Shown: piece by piece, positions 58,401 through 64,000 of the stretch
Numbering within the stretch: the stretch's first letter is position 1
Layout of the letters: the number at the start of each line of letters is the position of its first letter
Source: Pollutimonas bauzanensis
GTDB taxonomy: Bacteria > Pseudomonadota > Gammaproteobacteria > Burkholderiales > Burkholderiaceae_B
Direction of reading: 5' to 3'
Length of the DNA: 64,000 nucleotides
Assembly: GCF_900129885.1 (NCBI RefSeq)
Contig: NZ_FQXE01000008.1
Span: 18,625-82,624 of the forward strand
Notes under the pieces: generated by a model
Told to the model about the DNA's origin: nothing
The model's input: the letters and a program-made list of their open reading frames with translations, nothing else
Databases searched by the model: none
Made by a program: the position numbers and the translations under genes

Positions 58401-58805
58401 CCGTTGAATGCAAGCAGCATATGGACCATAGCGCTCGCGCATCTGACCGCTGTATTACCGCAGCAGCAACCATTCCGGCGCGACGATATTCCGCGTGTCG
58501 ACATCGTGCTCTTGCCCGATGAGGACGGAGAAGACTATTTGCTGAACCGTATCCAGGAAGACCGGGAATCTTTGTATATCGCCGTGGACGCCAGCCTTAA
58601 TCACCGTGTCGATGGCAGCGCTTTTACGGGCCAGCGGATAGGGCCCTGGTGCAATGCCGATTACATGGCCGAATTGATTGCATTGGCCGAATCCAGGGAT
58701 ATGGCCCTGGAGGATTGCGCCAAGCGATTTGGGACAGTGAGCCTGCCCGCCAGCGAGCAGGGATGGAGGTTCCATCCCTGGCTGGGGTTTGCGAAACAAC
58801 GGTAG
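55437..58805 (+). CDS. cas3: Cas2-Cas3 fusion nuclease-helicase, type I-F
   Basis: 1122 residues. Residues 1-95 are the Cas2-like domain (MNILLLSQCDKRA). The HD nuclease domain has ALLHDLGK with His123-Asp124. The superfamily 2 helicase has Walker A STGCGKT (about 439-445), the Walker B box DELD (about 593-596) and SSATLPPALVQG; the later part has QLAGRVRRHR, motif VI. It is recruited by the Csy surveillance complex to degrade target DNA and joins Cas1 in adaptation. Its last three codons overlap a degenerate CRISPR repeat on the other strand. Confidence 0.97.
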   Translation: MNILLLSQCDKRALVETRRILDQFAERRGDRTWQTPITFDGLEALRRLLRKSARKNTAVSCHWIRGHEHSELLWIVGDASRFNAHGATPTNSTVRNVLRRHEENDWRTGEDIGLLASLAALLHDLGKASRAFQARLQPGAPVERNQYRHEWVSLRLFQAFVGQSSSDRDWLQRLKQLSEDDGGSWLNAGRLLRDGLDAVDKPFISLPPLAQAVGWLVLTHHRLPVLPGLDRDGNPLRLGARIPAFQSSQLDNVLSKIDAAWNEQPTTTRRAAIEPYWDFPQGLPVTTPLWRKRASRLAQRLLALVEKNPAARWLEDPYIMHVARLSLMLADHHYSSLTEPHERLAGQRAYPIFANTDRETGELCQPLDEHLLGVAQYAGAVAHALPGFAQHLPRLVRHKGLSKRSQDERFRWQNRAADLAASIREHTADRGAFLLNMASTGCGKTLANARIMNALADPHRGLRCAFALGLRTLTLQTGKSFQDALQLSSDELAVRVGGAASRMLFEHYEQVAERSGSASSQALLPEDGRVLFEGNSDHPLLKLAMKDQQVRALLAAPLLVCTVDHLVPATESQRGGRQIAPMLRLMSGDLVLDELDDFGLDDLPALTRLVYWAGLLGSRVLLSSATLPPALVQGMFDAYLAGREVFQRNRGQRPGQALNVCCAWFDEFHQQALDCQDSVALARGHRAFAEKRHARLGRDLVRRRAYLAPLALTSSNKPITRGEFAESLLEQALSMHRTHHSCDPATGKRISFGLARMANIEPLFDVALALYGLGAPADVRIHLCVYHSQFPLLSRSAIEHRLDRILDRRKPEAVFSMPDIRKALSAGDEADHLFIVLGSPVTEVGRDHDYDWAVVEPSSMRSLIQLAGRVRRHRIGECATPNIAVFDTNLRHFEDSGRAAYCKPGFEDDAGPFRLAQHHLQTLLSDEERRVIDARPRILPRPKSEQRPQHSLVDLEHARLDACMLPPPVSTAVLSERDIRAGKKQQSAPLNASSIWTIALAHLTAVLPQQQPFRRDDIPRVDIVLLPDEDGEDYLLNRIQEDRESLYIAVDASLNHRVDGSAFTGQRIGPWCNADYMAELIALAESRDMALEDCAKRFGTVSLPASEQGWRFHPWLGFAKQR

Positions 58806-58880
58806 AAGCTGCCTGTGCGGCAGTGAATGCAAAACAAGACGATAGCCAATATTTGCTGAGCTGCCTTTTCAGCAGTACTC
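58801..58880 (-). ncRNA. Degenerate two-repeat mini-array: candidate crRNA-like regulatory RNA (CreR-like)
   Basis: On the minus strand, repeat-like unit 1 (58880-58853) keeps 18 of 28 positions of the array repeat: stem CTGCT/GGCAG with a 5-nt GAAAA loop, then an 8-nt handle CTCAGCAA resembling the I-F handle CTAAGAAA. A 24-nt pseudo-spacer follows (58852-58829, beginning ATATTGGC and ending TTTTGC). Unit 2 (58828-58801) begins ATTCACTGCCGCACAGGCAG with the intact CTGCC/GGCAG stem and a 5-nt loop; its 3' end has decayed and overlaps the cas2-3 stop. Csy4 processing would therefore give a normal-shaped crRNA with a short guide. Transcription has not been shown; no strong minus-strand promoter is visible. 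Confidence 0.75.
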
Positions 58881-59139
58881 GAATTTGAGTGTATTGAAAC
58901 TTCTTGCTTTTATGTACTAGCCGAGCGTAACATCTAAAAGCAAAAAAGAAAAGTAAACAAAATAAAACTATAACTAATATGGATAGTTTCAATTATTCAA
59001 GCTTATATGATTTTTTAAGTGCGGTATATAGAAATGGGTAGCGGCCGCCGTAACAGCAGATCGCGTTCCTGTGGGCGGAAGGGCCCATAAATCAAGTATT
59101 GCTTTACGGGTTTTATTATCTGAAATAGGAGCCCTTTAA
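58881..59139. promoter_or_regulatory. AT-rich leader and promoter region of the csy operon
   Basis: No gene of normal size is present. The left two thirds are strongly AT-rich, unlike both flanking genes, and contain several -10-like hexamers (TAATAT 58975, TATATA 59025) but no clear -35. A short GC-rich patch with GCGGCCGC and GGGCCC lies at 59040-59090. GAGCC precedes csy1 loosely. Confidence 0.45.
58957..58982 (-). promoter_or_regulatory. Predicted self-target of the mini-array guide upstream of csy1
   Basis: The minus strand has CC (58982-58981), the I-F PAM, directly followed by ATATTAGTTATAG… over 24 nt. It matches the mini-array guide at 18 of 24 positions. The mismatches are at guide positions 6, 8, 12, 15, 18 and 24; four of these are the every-sixth positions that do not pair in Cascade complexes. 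The site lies about 160 bp before csy1 in an AT-rich stretch where TATAAC and TAATAT (58969-58980) could act as a -10. Binding without cleavage could repress csy1-4. Confidence 0.7.
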
Positions 59140-60486
59140 ATGGACGACATCAATCAGCATCGTCGTTCAGGCTTTCAGGCTGTCATCAAGCAATTCCTCA
59201 AGGAAAGGCTGGACGCCAGGCTGGATAAACTGCCTGAAGACGATTCCAGGCGCCAGTCGCTCATAGCGCAATTCGAGCCGGAAACCTGGATTGCCGACGC
59301 TGCGCGGCGCGTTGGCCAGATCCAGGCGGCGACTCATATTCTCAAAGCGGTTCATCCCGATGCCCGCGGCACCAATTTCTATCTATCACCCGATAGCTTG
59401 CCGTCGCATGCCGAGGTCGGCAGCCACGCGCTGGGAGACGATTTTGCCGGGGATGTCGTAGGCAACGCTGCCGCGCTGGATGTCTACAAGTTCTTGCGCC
59501 AGACCTGCGATGGCAAAACCTTGCTGGATGCCGTACTGGCAGGCGACGCGGACTTGAAAGCGGCGTTCAGCGAAGACTCCGCCCAGGCTCAAACCTGGAT
59601 GGAGTCATTTGCCGGTCTCGTGCAAGCGCGTGGAGGCGTCGCCACTCATACGCGCGCCAAGCAGGTGTATTGGCTGGTGGGGCGGGATCCGTGCAATGAT
59701 GGCGACTTCCATTTACTGGCCCCCCTGTATGCCAGTTCACTGGCACATGCACTGCACAGCGCCATCAACGAGGATCGCTTTGGCGATGCTGCCAAAGCTG
59801 CACGCCAGGCCCGGCGCGATAAGCAGGACCATCCGACAGGGTATTCCGACTATCCGCAGCTGCTTGTGCAAAAACTCGGAGGGACAAAGCCGCAGAACGT
59901 CAGCCAATTGAATAGCGAGCGCGGCGGCGTCAATTATTTGCTGGCTTCGCTGCCGCCTGTATGGAAAAGCGGTGACTTGCGGGAGCCGTGGAGGGTGGAT
60001 TCCGTGTTTGCCATCTTCGGCGCGCGAATACCTGTGCGGGCTGCAGTGCGGGAACTCAAGCGATTCCTGAAGGCCGATCCGCCGGAAACGATGGCGACCC
60101 GCAATTATCGTGATGAATTGGTTGATGGAATCATAGATGAACTGGTCAGCTATGCGGGCGAGCTTCAGGAAGGACTCACGCCTGGATGGAGCGCGGATGC
60201 TTTATGCCGCCTGCCTAAGGAGGAGTGCTTATGGCTGGACATAGGCCGTAGCAAGCAGGATGAAGGCTTTCGCAGCGAATGGCTATGGTTCGATTGGCCG
60301 CTGGAAATAGGAAAGCGCTTCGGCAATTGGTTGAATGGCGCTTTGGGGAAAAACTTGCCACTGGGTGATATTGAACAGCGTCAGTGGCGTCGCGAGTTAC
60401 TGACCGATCCGCTATGGGCATTGCAGCTTGACCAGGGCAAAAGAAACATCAACAAGGTTACGAAGGCCGCAGGAGAAGAAGCATGA
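59140..60486 (+). CDS. csy1: Csy1 (Cas8f), large subunit of type I-F Csy complex
   Basis: 448 residues, usual length about 430-440. It forms a heterodimer with Csy2 at the crRNA 5' handle and reads the CC PAM. Family segments include RGTNFYLSPDSLP, LDVYKFLRQTCDGKTLLDAVLAGD, PQLLVQKLGGTKPQNVSQLNSERGG and YLLASLPPVWKS. The stop overlaps the csy2 start by 4 bases. A 334-bp non-coding gap separates it from cas2-3, so it probably has its own promoter. Confidence 0.96.
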   Translation: MDDINQHRRSGFQAVIKQFLKERLDARLDKLPEDDSRRQSLIAQFEPETWIADAARRVGQIQAATHILKAVHPDARGTNFYLSPDSLPSHAEVGSHALGDDFAGDVVGNAAALDVYKFLRQTCDGKTLLDAVLAGDADLKAAFSEDSAQAQTWMESFAGLVQARGGVATHTRAKQVYWLVGRDPCNDGDFHLLAPLYASSLAHALHSAINEDRFGDAAKAARQARRDKQDHPTGYSDYPQLLVQKLGGTKPQNVSQLNSERGGVNYLLASLPPVWKSGDLREPWRVDSVFAIFGARIPVRAAVRELKRFLKADPPETMATRNYRDELVDGIIDELVSYAGELQEGLTPGWSADALCRLPKEECLWLDIGRSKQDEGFRSEWLWFDWPLEIGKRFGNWLNGALGKNLPLGDIEQRQWRRELLTDPLWALQLDQGKRNINKVTKAAGEEA

Positions 60487-61490
60487 GCGCGTTGCCAATG
60501 AGTGCTTTGCCAGACAGCAATGGCTTGCTGATACTGCCGCGTATACGGGTCCAGAACGCCAATGCGATATCCAGCCCGATAACCCATGGCTTTCCATCGA
60601 TAACTGCGTTTCTCGGCTTGCAATGGGCGCTGGAGCGCAAACTGCTAGGAAAATTTCCGGTCGTGTTCGACAGCATAGGCGTTGTTTGCCACGATTATGA
60701 AGAACAAACCGCCAAGGGCGGATATACCAAATCCTTTTGCCTGACGCGCAATCCGATCGAGAAGGACGGCAGCACGGCCGCCATAGTCGAGGAGGGGCGC
60801 ATTCACCTGGACATCACATTGCTCTTGGGGATAAGCGGCGGATGCATTCCTGACTTTACTGAGGACGAGCGCGCCGCATTTGCCTACGAAGTCGCGGAGA
60901 CTGTTGCGCGGATGCGGATAGCCGGCGGCAGTGTGGTGCCGGGGCGCCATGGGGCGCGAGGCAAGCCGCAGCTAGTGTTAGTGCCTTTGTCAACGGACGC
61001 GGCTGAAGCGAACAATGAATTCCGCCTGCTGCGCCGCCGTTGGCTGCCTGGCTTCGCGCTCGTCAGCCGGGATGATTTGCTGGCGCGGCGCTGGGAATCA
61101 TTGAAAAAAAACAATCCGCGGGCGACCAAGTTCGACGCCTTGCTGGATTTGTCGCGATTGAACTGGCGGCCAGGGCCGGCTGCTGATGCCAATGATCCGC
61201 AAAAGACCGTCGAATGGCTGCCAGAAAGAAAGGATGGCTGGATCGTGCCGATGCCAGTGGGGTATGGCGCATTGGCGCAGTTCCAGGCAGGCGCGGTAGA
61301 GCAGGCTCGCGATTTGCGAGCGCCCTTTTCTTTTGTGGAAAGCCTGTATTCCGCCGGTCAATGGATCAGCCCGCATCGACTCGGCTCATGGCGTGACTTG
61401 CTTTGGTACGGCCGCGCCGACACAGAAACAGGCTTGTATCGTGCCTGCAACGATTATGTTCAACCGACAACAGTCGAATTGCCGTATTAA
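60483..61490 (+). CDS. csy2: Csy2 (Cas5f), crRNA 5'-handle binding subunit
   Basis: 335 residues of the RAMP-fold I-F Cas5 family. [32 protein letters not shown] at the start and [12 protein letters not shown] in the middle are Csy2 signatures. It binds the 8-nt crRNA handle together with Csy1. Translation is coupled to csy1 by an ATGA overlap. csy3 follows after 17 bp. Confidence 0.95.
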   Translation: MSALPMSALPDSNGLLILPRIRVQNANAISSPITHGFPSITAFLGLQWALERKLLGKFPVVFDSIGVVCHDYEEQTAKGGYTKSFCLTRNPIEKDGSTAAIVEEGRIHLDITLLLGISGGCIPDFTEDERAAFAYEVAETVARMRIAGGSVVPGRHGARGKPQLVLVPLSTDAAEANNEFRLLRRRWLPGFALVSRDDLLARRWESLKKNNPRATKFDALLDLSRLNWRPGPAADANDPQKTVEWLPERKDGWIVPMPVGYGALAQFQAGAVEQARDLRAPFSFVESLYSAGQWISPHRLGSWRDLLWYGRADTETGLYRACNDYVQPTTVELPY

Positions 61491-61507
61491 ACACAAGGAG
61501 ATTTATC

Positions 61508-62533
61508 ATGTCCGATAACTTGAAAACCGCATCAGTATTGGCATTTGAACGTAAGCTGGATCCTTCTGATGCATTGTTCTTCGCAGGTAGCTGGGATGCC
61601 AGGAGCGATCATTCAAAATGGCTGGGCGTGCCTGTGCGCGAGAAATCCGTGCGCGGCACAATTTCCAACCGGCTAAAAACGAAAGACCAGGATCCCGCAA
61701 AGCTCGATGCCGCCATTGAGAATCCGAATCTGCAGACCGTTGATGTGGCGGCCTTGCCCGGCGATGCCGATACGCTGAAAGTGCGCTTCACCTTGCGTGT
61801 ATTGCCCGGTACGGGGACCCCTTCCGCCTGCAACGACGTCGCCTACCAGCAGCGTTTGCATGAAACAGTACAGGGCTACGTGAATACCCATGGTTTTTCG
61901 GAGCTTGCGCGCCGTTACGCCCATAATCTGGCCAACGGTCGATTCCTGTGGCGTAACCGCATCGGCGCCGAAAAAATCGAAATACATATTTCCTTGCTGA
62001 GCAACGGCAAGGCAGATAAAGCATGGGTGTTCGACGCGTTGGCGTTGTCCTCCCGAAACTTCCAGGCTGACGGCAAGGTGGCTGCGTCCTTGCAGGAACT
62101 TGCCGATGCCATTGCGGCGGGATTAAGCGGTGCACGGCACGTGCTCCTGGAGGTCACGGCATTTGCCCGTATTGGGGCGGGACAAGAAGTATTCCCTTCC
62201 CAGGAGCTGATCCTTGACCGGGGACGCGGGGACAAAAGCAAAACCTTGTACACGGTAGACGGCTTCGCGGGCATACACTCGCAGAAGCTGGGCAACGCCA
62301 TCCGGACTATCGACGACTGGTACCCCAATGCAGAAGAGCTCGGCCCAATTGCCGTCGAGCCGTATGGCTCCGTGACCACCCAAGGCAAGGCATACCGTCA
62401 ACCCAAGCAAAAGCAGGACTTTTATAGTTTATTGGACGGCTGGGTATTGAAAGGGGTGGTTCCTGATCAGGGCAGCCAGCATTATGTGATGGCGGTGCTT
62501 GTGCGGGGCGGTGTTTTTGGTGATGCGGGCTAA
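61508..62533 (+). CDS. csy3: Csy3 (Cas7f), backbone subunit of the Csy complex
   Basis: 341 residues from ATG 61508 with AAGGAG upstream; the longer frame to the left is a shadow of csy2. [22 protein letters not shown] opens the protein, and [17 protein letters not shown] and [20 protein letters not shown] are typical. Six copies polymerise along the guide, each flipping out one nucleotide in six. That periodicity is relevant to the mismatch pattern of the self-target upstream of csy1. Confidence 0.96.
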   Translation: MSDNLKTASVLAFERKLDPSDALFFAGSWDARSDHSKWLGVPVREKSVRGTISNRLKTKDQDPAKLDAAIENPNLQTVDVAALPGDADTLKVRFTLRVLPGTGTPSACNDVAYQQRLHETVQGYVNTHGFSELARRYAHNLANGRFLWRNRIGAEKIEIHISLLSNGKADKAWVFDALALSSRNFQADGKVAASLQELADAIAAGLSGARHVLLEVTAFARIGAGQEVFPSQELILDRGRGDKSKTLYTVDGFAGIHSQKLGNAIRTIDDWYPNAEELGPIAVEPYGSVTTQGKAYRQPKQKQDFYSLLDGWVLKGVVPDQGSQHYVMAVLVRGGVFGDAG

Positions 62534-62544
62534 GGAGTCTACCC

Positions 62545-63108
62545 ATGGATCACTATATCGACCTGACGATGCGTCGCGATCCGGAGTTTTCATTGCCGCA
62601 ATTGATGAGCGCCTTGTATGCAAAGCTGCACCGCGGCTTGGTACGCCTGAAAAGCGACCAGATTGGCGTCAGCTTCCCCGGCGTCGATACCGCTAGGGAA
62701 GGCTTGGGGGCAGTCATGCGCCTGCACGGCGATGCCTCACTGCTGCAAACGCTGATGGCAACCGACTGGTTGTCAGGCATGCGCGATCATCTCATCATAG
62801 GCCGTATGGCGGCAGTGCCGGAAGTTCATCAGCATCGCAGCGTACGACGCGTGCAGGCCCAGAGTAGCCCGGAGCGCTTGCGCCGCCGCTCGATGAAGCG
62901 CCATGGCCTGGATGCCGACACGGCTCGCAAACGCATTCCCGACTCCGCCCAGGAAACCCTCGATTTGCCGTTTTTGCGGGTTGCCAGTTCAAGCACCAGT
63001 CAGACATTTCTATTCTTCATAGAGCATGGGACATTGCTTCCAACGCCAGTTCCAGGACAGTTCAATACCTATGGCTTGAGTTCCAAAGCAACCATACCCT
63101 GGTTTTGA
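62545..63108 (+). CDS. cas6f: Csy4 (Cas6f), crRNA-processing endoribonuclease
   Basis: 187 residues, the same length as the P. aeruginosa enzyme. His29, Ser148 and Tyr176 occupy exactly the positions of the catalytic and active-site residues there. The arginine-rich helix RLRRRSMKRH (about 111-120) fits the hairpin major groove. It cuts repeats just after the CTGCC/GGCAG stem and stays bound to it. Conservation of this stem in the mini-array suggests that it would process that RNA too. Confidence 0.96.
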   Translation: MDHYIDLTMRRDPEFSLPQLMSALYAKLHRGLVRLKSDQIGVSFPGVDTAREGLGAVMRLHGDASLLQTLMATDWLSGMRDHLIIGRMAAVPEVHQHRSVRRVQAQSSPERLRRRSMKRHGLDADTARKRIPDSAQETLDLPFLRVASSSTSQTFLFFIEHGTLLPTPVPGQFNTYGLSSKATIPWF

Positions 63109-63245
63109 CGTTTTTGCCCCTTTTTCTGTGGCAATTTATTGTTCTTTAAAAATCAGTAGCTTACAGAAGGAGGCAAAATTTTGGTGTTTTAAAGGAAACA
63201 TGGATAACGTTTTGATGAAAAACGGTTTCTTTGTTTTTCTTTCTA
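63109..63245 (+). promoter_or_regulatory. CRISPR leader with IHF-like site
   Basis: The AT-rich 137 bp between csy4 and the first repeat form the leader. AATCAGTAGCTTA (63151-63163) matches the IHF consensus WATCAANNNNTTR with one mismatch, and I-F adaptation uses IHF bending of the leader. New spacers should enter at 63246. Confidence 0.75.
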
Positions 63246-64000
63246 GTTCACTGCCGTGCAGGCAGTTAAGAAAAAGCTTACCGGCGGCAGCAACGATATC
63301 GCCTTGTTCACTGCCGTGCAGGCAGTTAAGAAATTTACCGGGTCGTGCAGCACCATCTGGAGGAGGTTCACTGCCGTGCAGGCAGTTAAGAAATACGGAG
63401 CCATCATCCTTATCGGCGTCCTGCTGTTCACTGCCGTGCAGGCAGTTAAGAAACTATAGGCGTTGACCTCAACAGTGCGACCTGCGTTCACTGCCGTGCA
63501 GGCAGTTAAGAAAAGCACGCTCTATGCATTGCCGGAATGGTGCATGTTCACTGCCGTGCAGGCAGTTAAGAAATCCCCGACGACGTGTCTTTTCCCGATC
63601 TACATGTTCACTGCCGTGCAGGCAGTTAAGAAAGATGCACTGGGGTTCCCCGGGGACGCGGCCGAGTTCACTGCCGTGCAGGCAGTTAAGAAACGTCCGG
63701 GGCATGCGATTCATGTTCTTTGGTCGTTCACTGCCGTGCAGGCAGTTAAGAAATGCACGCGGAAATGCAGGAAGAAGCCCAAGAGGTTCACTGCCGTGCA
63801 GGCAGTTAAGAAACTGCAGCGCTTCGGCATCTTCGCAATCAGTGGGTTCACTGCCGTGCAGGCAGTTAAGAAATATCCCAATCTGAGATAGCACGACTCA
63901 CCGGAGTTCACTGCCGTGCAGGCAGTTAAGAAACCGCTGTAATAAAATTTGAGACGACCGTTAGCGTTCACTGCCGTGCAGGCAGTTAAGAAATTGAAAA
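63246..64000 (+). CRISPR. Type I-F CRISPR array, 13 repeats and 12 complete spacers, continues past window
   Basis: A 28-bp repeat (GTTCACTGCCGTGCAGGCAG followed by TTAAGAAA) recurs without a single substitution every 60 bp, at 63246, 63306 and so on to 63966, so every spacer is exactly 32 nt. The stem CTGCC/GGCAG encloses GTGCA; the P. aeruginosa repeat has GTATA there. The orientation is the same as the cas genes and leader. The last repeat is perfect and a 13th spacer has begun at the edge, so the array is longer. Spacer sources cannot be told from sequence alone; several read as open coding frames. Confidence 0.99.

Noticed and set aside
58624..58992. Minus-strand frame of 122 codons with a very hydrophobic start, spanning the mini-array and its target
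   Set aside because: It starts at TTG without a Shine-Dalgarno, the hydrophobicity follows from the AT-rich spacer, and the second half is antisense to cas2-3. A short CreT-like toxin hidden here cannot be excluded, but nothing supports one.
59034..59090. 18-codon plus-strand ORF rich in Arg and Ser between the self-target and csy1, possible toxin of a CreTA-like pair
   Set aside because: No ribosome binding site and no distinguishing features; the target lies before csy1 in a way that self-regulation of cas explains without a toxin.
63128..63971. Open frames through the CRISPR array with repeated FTAVQAVKK or SLPCRQLRN segments
   Set aside because: They are translations of the repeat; the 60-bp period keeps frames open.

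Overview
The window looks like a chromosomal segment of a high-GC betaproteobacterium, most likely Burkholderiales/Alcaligenaceae (Bordetella-Achromobacter-Pusillimonas-like). The evidence is a Bug-family (TctC) solute receptor, a PhaM-type PHA protein, a ctaC-ctaD-DUF2970-ctaE cytochrome oxidase cluster with surf1/ctaA/ctaB/sco behind it, and a non-discriminating type of AspRS. No rRNA or tRNA gene was seen.

Layout. (1) 1-4.7 kb is a compact fluoride-resistance module that looks less GC-rich than what follows. It holds the end of a MutS-like ATPase, a DUF190 protein, an EriC-F type CLC fluoride exporter, a HIT protein, an extra enolase and a second DUF190 protein. Two fluoride riboswitches are legible, one before eriC-F with an intrinsic terminator and one before eno. 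(2) 4.9-13.1 kb is core metabolism: glmS, an Lrp regulator, a glycosyltransferase, an MFS exporter, glmU, phaM and a NUDIX hydrolase. (3) 13.3-21.8 kb is the aa3 cytochrome c oxidase and haem A assembly cluster, apparently without ctaG/cox11. (4) 21.8-29.7 kb is a large Na+/H+ antiporter, then dctA divergent from dctBD with a readable sigma-54 promoter before dctA. (5) 29.7-42.5 kb has rpoH under a perfect CIRCE operator, a LivJ-like receptor, a class II amidotransferase, clsB-ybhP-aspS, DUF502, an FmdB protein, an antiporter, a GMC oxidoreductase and ubiA. (6) 42.6-51.5 kb is a hydroxy-acid catabolic cluster arranged around a FadR-type regulator. (7) 51.5-54.3 kb has two aminotransferases and a 38-residue membrane peptide.

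(8) 54.4-64 kb is a complete type I-F CRISPR-Cas locus (cas1, cas2-3, csy1-csy2-csy3-csy4), a leader, and an array of 13 identical repeats with 12 complete 32-nt spacers that runs off the end of the window.

The most interesting signal is in the 334-bp gap between cas2-3 and csy1. On the strand opposite to cas there is a degenerate two-repeat mini-array. Both repeats keep the Csy4-type 5-bp stem and 5-nt loop, the upstream one keeps an 8-nt 5' handle, and they enclose a 24-nt pseudo-spacer. That pseudo-spacer matches a site about 100 bp away, upstream of csy1. The site has a CC PAM directly adjacent and 18/24 identities, and four of the six mismatches fall at positions 6, 12, 18 and 24, the positions flipped out in Cascade. 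This is what a crRNA-like self-regulatory guide (CreR-like) that lets the Csy complex repress its own operon should look like.
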